64,000 nucleotides of DNA from Phaeobacter porticola. Lineage in GTDB: Bacteria; Pseudomonadota; Alphaproteobacteria; Rhodobacterales; Rhodobacteraceae. Below are positions 38,793 through 47,916 of the stretch, piece after piece. Position 1 is the stretch's first letter; each line of letters starts with the position of its first letter. The stretch is from positions 3,348,001-3,412,000 of the forward strand of contig NZ_CP016364.1 of NCBI RefSeq assembly GCF_001888185.1, in the 5' to 3' direction. Below the pieces are notes generated by a model that was given only the letters and a program-made list of their open reading frames with translations, searched no databases and had not been told where the DNA came from. The position numbers were made by a program, and so were the translations under genes.

Positions 38793-39835
38793 TGGCAAAA
38801 CGCGCCGTTTTTGAGATCGGCGGCGAGGTGATCCTGCCCGGAAGCCGTCGCACCGTCGATCTGCCCGTCAGCGCCTTGTCAGATCACACGCCGGTGACGA
38901 TGTCGGCCCATGTGATCCACGGCAAGGCCGACGGTCCGACCATGTTTGTCAGTGCTGGCGTTCATGGCGACGAAGTCATCGGGATAGAGATCGTTCGTCG
39001 CCTGCTCAAATCCTCTGCGCTGCGCGGACTGCGGGGGACGTTGATCGTGGTGCCAATCGTGAATTCCTTTGGATTCATCAATCGGTCGCGTTACCTTCCT
39101 GATCGACGTGACCTCAACCGTTCCTTTCCGGGGAGCGAGGGCGGATCGCTTGCCGCGCGTCTGGCAAATCTGTTTCTCACAGAAATCGTATCGCGCGCCG
39201 ATGTGGGCATCGACCTGCATTCTGCAGCGATCCATCGCACCAATTATCCGCAGGTCCGAATCTCCCCTGATGATATGGGTATGCGGGAGTTGGCCGATGC
39301 CTTCGGCGCACCGATCATCATGCAATCGACCATTCGCGAAGGCTCGCTTCGGCAGGCGGCCCAAGACATGGATACTCGCGTTCTTCTCTACGAGGCCGGC
39401 GAGGGGCTGCGTTTTGATGAACTGTCAGTCCGGGCAGGTCATGCGGGTATTTTGCGCGTTCTAAAATCTCTTAACATGATTTCCGGTCGCGGCGTCGCCG
39501 CCGCCAAAGCCACCCCGCAATTTTGCCCCTCCAGCAAGTGGTTGCGCGCCCCGATGGGCGGCCTCTTTCGCAGCCTGAGGTCTGATGGCGAGCTGGTGCG
39601 CGAGACTGACATTCTGGGCATTGTTTCAGACCCCTTCGGTGAGAACGAGCAGGATATCGCAGCCCCCTTTGACGGCATCATTGTCGGCCGCGCCGTACTT
39701 CCGGTCGTCAATGAGGGTGATGCGGTGTTCCATCTTGCACGTGTCCACTCCGCTCAGAAAGCCGAGGATGCGATGGATAATCACTCCTCCCAGCTAGCGG
39801 ATGATCCGATGTTTGACGAAGACGAGATCATCTAG
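38792..39835 (+). CDS. Succinylglutamate desuccinylase/aspartoacylase-family (M14-like) protein
   Basis: A 347-residue zinc hydrolase-like protein. GVHGDEVIGIEIVRRL holds the HxxE zinc pair (His then Glu), NRSFPGSEGGS is typical of the family, and the third zinc His is in GIDLHSAAIHR. A C-terminal beta-rich domain (about 235-330) resembles a lipoyl-like barrel with IVSDPFGENEQDIAAPFDG. The family includes desuccinylases, aspartoacylases and RimK-associated members; coupling to rimK points to a glutamyl or N-acyl-glutamyl substrate, which is inference. Confidence 0.85.
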   Translation: MAKRAVFEIGGEVILPGSRRTVDLPVSALSDHTPVTMSAHVIHGKADGPTMFVSAGVHGDEVIGIEIVRRLLKSSALRGLRGTLIVVPIVNSFGFINRSRYLPDRRDLNRSFPGSEGGSLAARLANLFLTEIVSRADVGIDLHSAAIHRTNYPQVRISPDDMGMRELADAFGAPIIMQSTIREGSLRQAAQDMDTRVLLYEAGEGLRFDELSVRAGHAGILRVLKSLNMISGRGVAAAKATPQFCPSSKWLRAPMGGLFRSLRSDGELVRETDILGIVSDPFGENEQDIAAPFDGIIVGRAVLPVVNEGDAVFHLARVHSAQKAEDAMDNHSSQLADDPMFDEDEII

Positions 39836-40277
39836 CGCGCGATGACCCGTGCCCCTGCCTTATTCGCCCGATCCTCGCCGCCGCATGTGTTTCCCGGTGG
39901 ACCTTCAATGGCACCAACTGTTTGGGTTTCAAATATTTTCGCCCGAAATGCATATTAAAAATTTGCTCCAATTAATATTGCGCAACTTGAGATTGCACCT
40001 CGAATCCCTGCGCAACACAAGGACGCAAGCAGTTCTGCGCAGCTACAGCGCATATTAGGTGAATTGGGCTTAGGACTCTGGCTATCTTGTGCGCGACGGC
40101 GCGACGTAAGCATCAGCCATCAACAAAAAGCGATGAACGGCCTTAAGTCGGTTATCCCCATTGGGAGGGTTGGATGACCGGTCGATTTCTCTCGCAACGC
40201 CTTCCCATGCGTGTTCAGCAGCTGCTGAATGGCGTGATCTTTCCGCAGCTGTATGGTCCGCGGCTCCCCCCTCGTCC
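39836..40277. other. Non-coding stretch with AT-rich patch, start of a decayed segment
   Basis: There is no supported gene here. The part at 39930-40020 is unusually AT-rich for this genome and contains several short TTGCGCA/CTGCGCA words. A copy of the CGARGATATTT-type intergenic motif reads on the minus strand near 39934-39953. Together with the downstream dctM and integrase remnants this looks like a region of past insertion and decay. Confidence 0.4.
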
Positions 40278-40476
40278 AATTTTGGCCTGGTGGCGATTCC
40301 CCTGTTCATTTTCATGGGGGCGATCCGTGAAGGGTCGGGGCATTGCCAAGCGGCTGTTTCATGTGTTGCCGCTTTGGTTGGTGGACTATGTCTTGATCGT
40401 GCAGCTGTCGATTGGCAAGCTGATCGCCGCATCTATCCTGGCTGGCCTGTTGATGGTCGCCTTCTTTGTCGGCTAA
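40278..40476 (+). pseudogene. Remnant of a TRAP transporter large permease (dctM)
   Basis: One frame from 40278 reads NFGLVAIPLFIFMGAIREGSG, a DctM core pattern (shown here only as key stretch LVAIPLFIFMG). After an extra base near 40341 the next frame continues GIAKRLFHVLPLWL, then jumps to LSIGKLIAASILAGLLMVAFFVG, which matches a later part of DctM. This indicates a single-base frameshift plus an internal deletion. A residual 100-codon reading frame (40174-40476) spans the second part but is not a credible intact gene. Confidence 0.6.
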
Positions 40477-40638
40477 ATTCTGTTCCCCACTGGCGCAACC
40501 TAGTTACCCGATATCATGGTGGGCATCTGAACCTTCGTTCCGCGCGACTGGCAACTGGGGCGGGGAAACGACACCCAATCGCCCAAGGTCAGAGCAGATT
40601 GACATCGCGTTCCCTTAAGCAGCCGTTCGGCATCAAAT

Positions 40639-40821
40639 TTGACCACTGTCGGTGCTGTTACGGGCCACAAAACACAGGCGCTGGCGCAGCGTTACACCAA
40701 AGCTACAGGACGCAAAGGCGTGGCTGATTCTGCGATTGAGAAACTCGTCGCGCGGACCAAGGGCAAGTGCACAATAACGACCCCTTTAAGGGGGATCGTC
40801 AAACTCGGCACCAAACCCTAA
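40639..40821 (+). pseudogene. C-terminal remnant of a tyrosine recombinase (integrase)
   Basis: The encoded segment VGAVTGHKTQALAQRYTKAT matches the end of phage/island integrases: the GHK box followed about ten residues later by the catalytic Tyr in AQRYT, then SAIEKL. Everything upstream of this, including the catalytic Arg and the N-terminal domains, is missing, and an in-frame stop occurs near 40602. It ends about 25 bp from the 3' end of tRNA-Lys, the usual integration site for such elements. Confidence 0.6.
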
Positions 40822-40846
40822 TAGGGAAAGTGAATTTTATGAAAAG

Positions 40847-40922
40847 TGGTGAGCCGTGCAGGATTCGAACCTGCGACCCACTGATTAAAAGTCAGTTGCT
40901 CTACCAACTGAGCTAACGGCCC
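40847..40922 (-). tRNA. tRNA-Lys (anticodon UUU)
   Basis: A 76-base cloverleaf on the minus strand. The acceptor stem GGGCCGT pairs with ACGGCTC (one G-T), followed by encoded ACCA. The D-arm contains AGCTCAGTTGGTAGAGC, the anticodon loop has CTTTTAA with TTT as anticodon, and the T-arm is CAGGTTCGAATCCTG. It lies next to an integrase remnant on its 3' side. Confidence 0.97.
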
Positions 40923-41133
40923 ACTTTTTCATCGGAACATTGTGTCGTTCCATGGTCGCTCTTTAAGGACATAATCCAGAAGGATCAAGCACTTAATTTG
41001 CTTCGAGGCGGCGCGACCGTGTCAGTCTTGCTGTCCCGATAGGCGGCGTATCTAGGCCCAAGGAAGAAGACGGTCAACCCCTTTTTTCAACTTTATCGCC
41101 ACAAGGGTGGATTCATCTTTGGCAGAGGTCTAT

Positions 41134-41973
41134 ATGCCCAAAATGACCATAAGATCAGACACCCGCTTGCCATTTATGAAGATGCATGGCCTTGGCAATG
41201 ACTTTGTCGTTGTCGACGCGCGCCATCACTCTTGGCAGATCACGCCAGCCATGGCGACCGGAATTGCCCATCGCAATATGGGGGTGGGGTTCGATCAACT
41301 CACGGTTATCACATCGGGGGCCGAGGATGCCCATCTCACCTTTTATAATGCCGATGGATCGACCTCAGCAGCCTGTGGCAATGCCACCCGCTGCGTTGCA
41401 CGCTATCTGATGCAGCAGACTGGCCGCGATACCCTGCGTCTGACCACCGATCGTGGCCAGCTGCTGGCCAAGGATGCAGGCGATGGGCTGACGGCCGTCA
41501 ATATGGGGCCCCCTCAGCTCGATTGGCAGGACATCCCCCTAGCCGAAGAAATGGATACGTTGCAGTTGCCTATTGAAGGCACCCCAACCGCCACCGGTAT
41601 GGGCAACCCGCATTGCACCTTCTTTGTTGAGGATGCCGAGCTGATTCCCCTCAGTGAATTTGGCGCCCGTTACGAACACCATCCCCTGTATCCCGAACGT
41701 ACCAACGTGCAGGTTGCCCATATCGTGGGCACCGATCATCTTCGGATGCGGGTCTGGGAGCGTGGTGTCGGCATCACCCTCGCCTCTGGCTCCTCCTCCT
41801 GTGCCACCGCTGTTGCAGCGGCTCGTCTTGGCCTCACTGGACGCCATGTGCAGGTTGATCTGGATGGTGGCACTCTGTGGATTGACTGGCGCGACGATGG
41901 CGTCTGGATGACCGGACCCACTTGTCACGTATTCGACGGGACCTTTACCCGTGATTTTCTGGAGAGCCTCTGA
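41134..41973 (+). CDS. dapF: Diaminopimelate epimerase
   Basis: A 279-residue DapF that interconverts LL- and meso-diaminopimelate for lysine and peptidoglycan. The two catalytic cysteines are in AACGNATRCVA (near 82) and GSSSCATAVAAA (near 220); the N-terminal FMKMHGLGNDFVV is diagnostic. ATG 41134 has AGAGG six bases upstream and is preferred over a GTG at 41107. The mtaB gene follows after one base. Confidence 0.96.
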   Translation: MPKMTIRSDTRLPFMKMHGLGNDFVVVDARHHSWQITPAMATGIAHRNMGVGFDQLTVITSGAEDAHLTFYNADGSTSAACGNATRCVARYLMQQTGRDTLRLTTDRGQLLAKDAGDGLTAVNMGPPQLDWQDIPLAEEMDTLQLPIEGTPTATGMGNPHCTFFVEDAELIPLSEFGARYEHHPLYPERTNVQVAHIVGTDHLRMRVWERGVGITLASGSSSCATAVAAARLGLTGRHVQVDLDGGTLWIDWRDDGVWMTGPTCHVFDGTFTRDFLESL

Positions 41974-41974
41974 C

Positions 41975-43237
41975 ATGAGCGCACCCAAATTCACCACCCT
42001 CGGCTGTCGCCTGAACGCCTATGAAACAGAAGCGATGAAAGAGTTAAGCCAGCAGGCGGGACTAGAGAACGCTGTTGTGGTGAATACCTGCGCCGTGACC
42101 GCCGAGGCGGTGCGCAAGGCACGCCAGGAAATCCGTCGCCTGCGCCGCGAAAACCCAAAGGCGCATATCATCGTCACCGGCTGCGCCGCGCAGACGGAAC
42201 CGGCAACCTTTTCTGCCATGGCAGAGGTCGACAAGGTCATCGGCAATACCGAGAAAATGCAGGCTGGCACCTGGCAAGCAATGGCCAAGGGGCCGAATTT
42301 CATTGGCGAGACGGAAAAGGTCCAGGTCGATGATATTATGTCGGTGACCGAGACCGCCGGCCACCTTATTGATGGTTTTGGCACCCGCAGTCGCGCCTAT
42401 GTTCAGGTCCAGAACGGGTGCGATCACCGCTGCACCTTCTGTATCATCCCCTACGGCCGCGGCAACTCGCGCTCGGTGCCTGCAGGAGTCGTCGTGGACC
42501 AGATCAAACGGCTGGTCGACACGGGCTATAATGAGGTGGTGCTGACCGGCGTCGATCTCACCAGCTGGGGCGCTGATCTGCCCGCCACACCGAAGCTGGG
42601 CGATCTGGTGATGCGGATCCTGAAACTGGTGCCTGACCTGCGTCGCCTGCGGATTTCGTCCATTGATTCCATAGAGGTGGATGACAATCTGATGCAGGCC
42701 ATCGCGACCGAACCGCGTCTGATGCCGCATCTGCATCTCTCGCTGCAACATGGTGACGACCTGATCCTCAAGCGGATGGCACGGCGCCATCTGCGTGACG
42801 ATGCCATCGCCTTTTGCGAAGAGGCCCGGCGCCTGCGCCCGGACATGACCTTTGGTGCCGACATCATCGCAGGCTTTCCGACGGAAACCGATGCCCAATT
42901 TGAGAACTCTCTGCAACTGGTCACAGACTGCAATCTCACTTGGCTGCACGTCTTTCCCTACTCCAAGCGCGAGGGCACCCCGGCGGCCAAGATCCCGAAG
43001 CAAGTAAACGGCACAGTGATCAAGAACCGTGCTGCGCGTCTGCGGGCCGCAGGCGCAGCGCAGGTTTCCCGCCATCTGTCAGATCAGATCGGCAAGACTC
43101 ACAGCATCCTGATGGAAAACCCCCATATGGGCCGGACAGAGCAGTTTACCGAAGTCAGCTTCGCCGCTGCCCAGATCGAAGGACAGATCGTCACCGCGAC
43201 CCCCACCGGCTTTGAGGGCACCCAACTCACCGTCTGA
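41975..43237 (+). CDS. mtaB: tRNA threonylcarbamoyladenosine methylthiotransferase MtaB
   Basis: A 420-residue radical-SAM methylthiotransferase. The N-terminal domain has the auxiliary cluster cysteines in TTLGCRLNAYE, VVNTCAVTA and IVTGCAAQ. The radical-SAM triad is CDHRCTFC. It converts t6A37 to ms2t6A37 in tRNAs decoding ANN codons. A short C-terminal TRAM-like region is present. It starts one base after dapF, so the two are cotranscribed. Confidence 0.94.
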   Translation: MSAPKFTTLGCRLNAYETEAMKELSQQAGLENAVVVNTCAVTAEAVRKARQEIRRLRRENPKAHIIVTGCAAQTEPATFSAMAEVDKVIGNTEKMQAGTWQAMAKGPNFIGETEKVQVDDIMSVTETAGHLIDGFGTRSRAYVQVQNGCDHRCTFCIIPYGRGNSRSVPAGVVVDQIKRLVDTGYNEVVLTGVDLTSWGADLPATPKLGDLVMRILKLVPDLRRLRISSIDSIEVDDNLMQAIATEPRLMPHLHLSLQHGDDLILKRMARRHLRDDAIAFCEEARRLRPDMTFGADIIAGFPTETDAQFENSLQLVTDCNLTWLHVFPYSKREGTPAAKIPKQVNGTVIKNRAARLRAAGAAQVSRHLSDQIGKTHSILMENPHMGRTEQFTEVSFAAAQIEGQIVTATPTGFEGTQLTV

Positions 43238-43274
43238 AGTATCTCCGGTCTATCAAGAAAAAATCTGCCCTATC

Positions 43275-43796
43275 ATGGCCCTCATTCTTTTCCTCCATGG
43301 CCCCTCCAGCAGTGGCAAATCCACTTTGGCGTCAGAACTCCGTCGCCAGTCTGAACGCCCATTCCTGCACCTATCCATTGACCACCTGCGCGATAGCGGC
43401 GCCTGGGATCCCGCGCGCTACCCTGATTGGCCAACCGCACGACCTGCCTTTTTTGATGGGTTCCACCGCGCCATCGCTGGTTTTGCTGCGGCAGGCAATG
43501 ACCTGATTATCGAACATATCCTCGACACCCCCGGCTGGCATCGGGATCTGCAGGACCTGCTCAACAGTCATAACCTGCTCTTTATCGGCTTCGACATCGC
43601 ACTAGAGACGCTCAACGCCCGCGAACAGCAGCGTGGCGACCGCCCCATTGGTAGCGCGGCTGCAGATACCAGACACATTCACGACCGCTTGCACTACGAT
43701 CTGCACCTGGATGGCAGTCGCCCAGTCACCGAAACCGCAGCAGAAATCCTGCAAACGCTCTGCAATCCCTTGCCCCGCTCACGTTTCTTCGCCTGA
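43275..43796 (+). CDS. P-loop kinase/chloramphenicol phosphotransferase-like protein
   Basis: A 173-residue P-loop protein. Walker A HGPSSSGKSTLA is at residues 8-19, followed by a DHLRD segment and FFDGFHRAIAGFAAAGNDLIIEH (in parts), the layout of CPT-like small-molecule kinases. The actual substrate is unknown and antibiotic modification should not be assumed. ATG 43275 is chosen because the P-loop follows immediately; the longer frame would overlap mtaB. It lies 37 bp after mtaB in the same direction. Confidence 0.75.
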   Translation: MALILFLHGPSSSGKSTLASELRRQSERPFLHLSIDHLRDSGAWDPARYPDWPTARPAFFDGFHRAIAGFAAAGNDLIIEHILDTPGWHRDLQDLLNSHNLLFIGFDIALETLNAREQQRGDRPIGSAAADTRHIHDRLHYDLHLDGSRPVTETAAEILQTLCNPLPRSRFFA

Positions 43797-43815
43797 CGCA
43801 GCAGCGATCCACCCG

Positions 43816-43840
43816 TCATCTTTCCCCAAATACTCCGGGG
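43816..43840. repeat. Copy of a recurring intergenic motif
   Basis: Read on the minus strand this is CCCCGGAGTATTTGGGG followed by AAAGATG. It contains a perfect short inverted repeat (CCCC…GGGG) around GGAGTATTT and resembles the element at 59077-59112. Confidence 0.35.
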
Positions 43841-43905
43841 TGAATGCGCCGTAGGCGCAGAGGGGCAGCGCCCTTCAGGCCAAGTGCAGACGGCTTCGCC
43901 AAAAA

Positions 43906-43941
43906 GAAAAACCCCCGCAGGGCTGACCTGCGAGGGTTTTA
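43906..43941 (-). terminator. Intrinsic terminator of the petABC operon
   Basis: The minus strand reads AAAACCCTCGCAGG, a 5-base loop, CCTGCGGGGGTTTTT: a 12-bp stem with one mismatch and a long T tract. It lies about 20 bp past the petC stop. Confidence 0.88.
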
Positions 43942-43962
43942 GATGTCTTCGAAGTCCAGCGC

Positions 43963-44754
43963 TTAACTGGATTTCTTGCCTTTGTGCGGTGCCCAAAGAC
44001 GCTTGTTGGTCAGATACAGCAGCACCGACAGCAGTGTCAGGAACAACACGCCGACAAAACCGGCCTGCTTACGGGCCATCATCTTCGGTTCTGCCGACCA
44101 CATCAGAAAGGCCGCAACGTCCTGAGACATGGCTTCCACATCATTGGCGTGACCGTCGACGAACTCAACCTGCTCATCCGACAGCGGCGGCGCCATCGAA
44201 ATCCAGCCGCCAGGGAAGGCGGTGTTCTCGTAGAACGTGGTGCCCGCTTCGTCCTTGGTTTCACCGGTATAGCCCGCCAGCAGCGAGGCGATGTATTCCG
44301 CACCACCAATGCCCTTGAACAGCTGGTTCATTCCGGACCCATAAGGACCGTGGAAACCAGCACGCGCCTTGGCCATCAGGCTCAGGTCAGGCGCACCAGC
44401 GTTGGTGTTTGCCGGAAAGTGATCGGTCGGTTTTGCCGGGCGATCTTCGTCTTCCACAGGATCGTAGACCGAGAAGTTCTCGGCCGCATAGGCGCGCACC
44501 TGATCCGCAGGCAGGTTCGGGCCGCCTGCATCTGCCAGTGTGCGCAGTGGCACCTGTTTCAGACCGTGGCAAGCCGCACAGACCTCGGTGTAGATCTGCA
44601 AGCCGCGCTGCAGCTGGTTGGTGTCGTAGGTGCCGAACGGGCCTTCAAACGAAAAGTCGTAGTCTTCAACATGGCCCGAGCCTCCTGCCGCAAAGGATGC
44701 GGCAGGTGCCAGAGACAGTGCGAAGGCGGCACCAATGGCTAGTTTTTTCAACAT
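43963..44754 (-). CDS. petC: Cytochrome c1 of the bc1 complex
   Basis: A 263-residue cytochrome c1. A signal peptide (about 1-22) is followed by the haem-binding CAACH in [14 protein letters not shown] (near residue 48) and the axial Met region [13 protein letters not shown]-terminal membrane anchor ([14 protein letters not shown]) sits before a basic tail. It passes electrons from the Rieske centre to cytochrome c in the periplasm. ATG 44754 has AAGGACA eight bases upstream and is preferred over the ATG at 44772. Confidence 0.97.
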   Translation of the reverse strand: MLKKLAIGAAFALSLAPAASFAAGGSGHVEDYDFSFEGPFGTYDTNQLQRGLQIYTEVCAACHGLKQVPLRTLADAGGPNLPADQVRAYAAENFSVYDPVEDEDRPAKPTDHFPANTNAGAPDLSLMAKARAGFHGPYGSGMNQLFKGIGGAEYIASLLAGYTGETKDEAGTTFYENTAFPGGWISMAPPLSDEQVEFVDGHANDVEAMSQDVAAFLMWSAEPKMMARKQAGFVGVLFLTLLSVLLYLTNKRLWAPHKGKKSS

Positions 44755-44772
44755 GGTTGCTGTCCTTCTCAT

Positions 44773-46107
44773 TTACTCGGCGGGAGTGGCGTCAGCGCCA
44801 GACTTTTTGCCGTAGTGGGCGTCAAAGTCTTCCTCGATGGTGTCAGGGATGGCCTGCGGTTTCTCAATCACGCCCAACAGGGGCAGAATGACCAGGAAGT
44901 AGCCAAACCAATAAGCCGAAGCGATCAGCGAGAAGGAGGCATAAGGCTCTTCCGCAGGCATCGCACCCAACCACATCAGGGCAAAGAAGTCGATCACCAG
45001 CAGCAGGAACCACCACTTGAACTGCGGGCGATAGCGACCCGAACGCACACGGCTGGTATCCAGCCAAGGCGCCAGCGCCATCACAGCAATCGCACCAAAC
45101 ATCGCCAGCACACCAAAGAACTTGGCGTCAACAATGCCACCGGTCACAAAGGAGGCAATCTGCACCACCCACACTTCCGAGGTGAAGGCCCGCAGGATCG
45201 CGTAGAACGGCAGGAAGTACCATTCAGGAACGATATGCGCAGGTGTCACCAGCGGATTGGCTTCGATGTAGTTGTCCGGGTGGCCCAGGTAGTTCGGCAT
45301 AAAGCCGACGATCGCCCAGAACACCAGCAGCACGACGGCCAGACCAAGGAAGTCCTTGATCACAAAATAGGGCCAGAACGGCAGCGTGTCTTTCTTGGCT
45401 TCGTCCTTGGAACCACGGCGCACTTCAACACCGGTCGGGTTGTTGTTGCCAGTGGTATGGAACGCCCAGATATGAACAATCACCAGGGCTGCGATCACGA
45501 AAGGCAGCAGGTAATGCAGTGAGAAGAAGCGGTTCAGGGTGGCGTTGTCCACAGCAGGCCCGCCCAGCAGCCAGGTTTGCAACGCTTCGCCCACAAACGG
45601 AATCGCGCCAAACAGGCCGGTGATCACGGTCGCACCCCAGAAGGACATCTGACCCCAGGGCAGAACATAGCCCATAAACGCGGTGCCCATCATCATCAGA
45701 TAGATTAGCATACCGATGATCCAGGTGATCTCGCGCGGCGCTTTGTAGGAGCCATAGTAGAGACCACGGAAGATGTGGATATAGACCGCCACAAAGAACA
45801 GCGACGCGCCATTGGCGTGCAGGTAGCGGATCATATAACCGCCGTTCACGTTGCGCATGATATGCTCAACGCTGGAAAATGCCAGATCGACGTGCGGTGT
45901 GTAGTGCATCACCAGAACGATGCCGGTGGCAATTTGTAGGGCCAAACAAAAGGCCAGGACGATGCCCCAGATCCACAACCAGTTCAGGTTTTTGGGCGTG
46001 GGGATCATGATGGTGTCATAGATCAGGCCGACGATGGGCAGACGGCTGTGCAGCCACTTTTCGCCACCGGTTTTCGGCTCATAATGATCGTGCGGAATGC
46101 CGGACAT
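44773..46107 (-). CDS. petB: Cytochrome b of the bc1 complex
   Basis: A 444-residue cytochrome b with eight transmembrane helices. Haem-ligating His pairs lie in helices B and D (segments [11 protein letters not shown] and [10 protein letters not shown]…IWAFHTTG). The quinol-site motif PEWY is present in [14 protein letters not shown]. The C-terminal extension of about 30 hydrophilic residues is typical of Rhodobacterales. It oxidises ubiquinol at the Qo site and reduces it at Qi. It lies 11 bp after petA. Confidence 0.98.
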   Translation of the reverse strand: MSGIPHDHYEPKTGGEKWLHSRLPIVGLIYDTIMIPTPKNLNWLWIWGIVLAFCLALQIATGIVLVMHYTPHVDLAFSSVEHIMRNVNGGYMIRYLHANGASLFFVAVYIHIFRGLYYGSYKAPREITWIIGMLIYLMMMGTAFMGYVLPWGQMSFWGATVITGLFGAIPFVGEALQTWLLGGPAVDNATLNRFFSLHYLLPFVIAALVIVHIWAFHTTGNNNPTGVEVRRGSKDEAKKDTLPFWPYFVIKDFLGLAVVLLVFWAIVGFMPNYLGHPDNYIEANPLVTPAHIVPEWYFLPFYAILRAFTSEVWVVQIASFVTGGIVDAKFFGVLAMFGAIAVMALAPWLDTSRVRSGRYRPQFKWWFLLLVIDFFALMWLGAMPAEEPYASFSLIASAYWFGYFLVILPLLGVIEKPQAIPDTIEEDFDAHYGKKSGADATPAE

Positions 46108-46118
46108 GAATGCCTCCC

Positions 46119-46679
46119 TTATCCCAGTTGGATCGTAGTTTCGTCAAGGAACACAGCGGTCGGAACCGGCAGGTTCTCAGGCGCAGGACCTTTGCGGATA
46201 CGGCCAGCGGTATCGTAGTGCGAGCCGTGGCAAGGGCAGAACCAGCCATTGAAATCGCCAGAACCGTCACCCAATGGCACACAACCGAGGTGGGTACACA
46301 CCCCCATCATGACAAGCCATTCACCGGCGTCATCCAGTGTGCGGTTTTCATCGGACGCGTCCAGACCGGGTTTGTTTGCGTTGCGGTCCTGTTGGTCGGG
46401 CAATTCCGACAGCTCGACCGCACGTGCCTCGTCGATTTCTTCTTGGGTGCGGCGGCGAATGAACACCGGCTTGCCAAGGAACATGACAGAGAGCTGAGTT
46501 CCCACTTCAACGCCGCTCACATCCACGATAATCGAGGACAGAGCCTGAACGTCAGCCGAGGGGTTCATCTGGTTGACCAGGGGCCAAATTACGGCGCCCG
46601 CAGTCACTGCCCCGGCGCCGGCAGTGGCGTAATAGAGGAAATCTCTCCGGGTTCCTTCGTTGTCTTCTGCGTGGGACAC
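46119..46679 (-). CDS. petA: Rieske iron-sulfur subunit of the bc1 complex
   Basis: A 186-residue Rieske protein. The [2Fe-2S] ligands are in CTHLGC (near 130) and CPCHGS (near 150). The N-terminus has a twin-arginine-like [11 protein letters not shown] before a single membrane anchor, as expected for Tat export. It starts the petABC operon; the promoter lies in the 214-bp gap to the GST gene. PetP/PetR-type regulators occur 11 kb away. Confidence 0.98.
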   Translation of the reverse strand: MSHAEDNEGTRRDFLYYATAGAGAVTAGAVIWPLVNQMNPSADVQALSSIIVDVSGVEVGTQLSVMFLGKPVFIRRRTQEEIDEARAVELSELPDQQDRNANKPGLDASDENRTLDDAGEWLVMMGVCTHLGCVPLGDGSGDFNGWFCPCHGSHYDTAGRIRKGPAPENLPVPTAVFLDETTIQLG

Positions 46680-46893
46680 GAGGTTTTCTCCAATTCCAGC
46701 GCCCGTTTAGGGCAAACATGCGCATACACTGCGCAAAGAACGCAGTGACTCATCGCGGGTATCTAGCGGGGAGAAGGGCTTTCGTCCAGCGGTCATAGGC
46801 GCGCAGATGGACGCAGTCGCAAGTAATTATGCTCAACTGTTGCAAACAGACTCGTATATTTGCATCCCCACCCGGTATTACAAGGGCAATGGC

Positions 46894-47496
46894 TCAGCTT
46901 TCGGGGGGCCGAGTCGCCTGCATGGACGCCCGCGAATCGAATGTGGCAAACCAGTCTGCGAGGGCCTCATTTCCCTTGCGCCAGCCCATGTCCGGGTGAC
47001 GGAAATCCACATAAGCCAGCGCACAGGCCACCGCGATCTGGCCCATCCGCAACGGGCCTTGCAGATGGGCCATCCAGCGTGCGTTCAACGCAGTGCAGCC
47101 ACCCAGTACCTTGCCGTTCTGCCCTTCGATCCACTCTGGCCACTGCTTGTCCGCCGGACGCAGGCGTTTTTCATAGGACAGCAATACAGCCGCCTCCATA
47201 ATGCCATCAGCTGTAGCCTCCAGCACCTTGGTCTCCCAGCCGCCACCATACATCGCGCCGCCGGCCCGTTCTGCGAGATAGGCGCAGATCACACGGCTAT
47301 CATAAAGCGTGGTCCCCTCGGCCCGTTCCAGTGCGGGGATTTTGGCCAGCGGATTCGCCGCTTTCAGATCGCTGCTGGGATCAATTGGCGTGGTCGCCAC
47401 CGGACACAGCTCGACATCCTGCAATTGCTGCGTTTCATGCAACAGCACCATGACTTTGCGCACATAGGGCGATGTGGGCGCGTGATAGAGTTTCAT
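46894..47496 (-). CDS. Glutathione S-transferase family protein
   Basis: A 200-residue GST. The N-terminal thioredoxin-like domain starts MKLYHAPTSPYVRKV, with Ser9 as candidate catalytic residue, and contains NPLAKIPALE (cis-Pro) and LYDSRVICAYL (Ser for glutathione binding). The C-terminal helical domain has WMAHLQGPLRMGQIAVACAL (partial). Its position upstream of petABC on the same strand, with a 214-bp gap, does not prove cotranscription. Substrate unknown. Confidence 0.87.
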   Translation of the reverse strand: MKLYHAPTSPYVRKVMVLLHETQQLQDVELCPVATTPIDPSSDLKAANPLAKIPALERAEGTTLYDSRVICAYLAERAGGAMYGGGWETKVLEATADGIMEAAVLLSYEKRLRPADKQWPEWIEGQNGKVLGGCTALNARWMAHLQGPLRMGQIAVACALAYVDFRHPDMGWRKGNEALADWFATFDSRASMQATRPPES

Positions 47497-47635
47497 GTCG
47501 AATGTCCTTTTGAGTGATAATCTGGCCAGTTGCGTTTCACTCTAACTGCGCAGGCCCGTAGGAAAACCCCCATAAGCAGCGATACCGCGCGCTCATGTCT
47601 TGCCTTTGGCACATCTTGCCGCCATGGTCGCGCTG

Positions 47636-47834
47636 TTCTCAGGGCGGGGTGAAATTCCCCACCGGCGGTAAGCGGGCCAGTCCCGCAAGCCCGCGAGCGG
47701 TCATTTTGAGAGGCTTCACAGCTTGAACCGAAAACCGGTTCCCACTTTTTGGGCTGTGAACGCGCTGGGAATGATGTCCAGCAGATCTGGTGCAATTCCA
47801 GAGCCGACGGTCATAGTCCGGATGGAAGAGAACG
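47636..47834 (+). ncRNA. FMN riboswitch (RFN element) upstream of ribH
   Basis: The conserved RFN blocks are present in order: TTCTCAGGGCGGGGTGAAATT, then CCCCACCGGCGGTAAG, a variable arm, then AGCAGATCTGGTGCAATTCC, AGAGCCGACGG and ATAGTCCGGATGGAAGAGAA. It should bind FMN and repress ribH expression. The variable arm is enlarged by a cruciform insert at 47715-47760. The distance from the aptamer to the ribH start is 82 bp. Confidence 0.93.
47715..47760 (+). repeat. Double-hairpin insert within the FMN riboswitch variable arm
   Basis: The outer arms are TTCACAGC (47715-47722) and GCTGTGAA (47753-47760). Inside is GAACCG (47725-47730) with CGGTTC (47736-47741) around AAAAC, followed by CCACTTTTTGG. 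The inner AAAACCGGTTCCCACTTTT is a string I recall as a common short interspersed sequence in Rhizobiales and relatives. Confidence 0.5.
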
Positions 47835-47916
47835 TGTGACAGGGCCACGGGGGACGTGTGCCCTCATCACTCGTGATCGCCTTGGGTGACGTGTCAAACC
47901 TATAGGAGATACCACA

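Noticed and set aside
39849..40058. A 69-codon ORF just after the M14 deacylase gene
   Set aside because: No Shine-Dalgarno site, no recognisable fold, and it lies in an AT-rich decayed segment.
40174..40476. A 100-codon ORF with membrane-like sequence
   Set aside because: It joins two frames and two distant parts of DctM; treated as a pseudogene rather than a small membrane protein.
42062..43075. A 337-codon minus-strand frame opposite mtaB
   Set aside because: mtaB carries all radical-SAM motifs; the opposite frame has none and no ribosome-binding site.
43275..43796. Chloramphenicol resistance gene
   Set aside because: The similarity is to the general CPT-like P-loop fold; position after dapF-mtaB and lack of mobile context argue against a resistance role.
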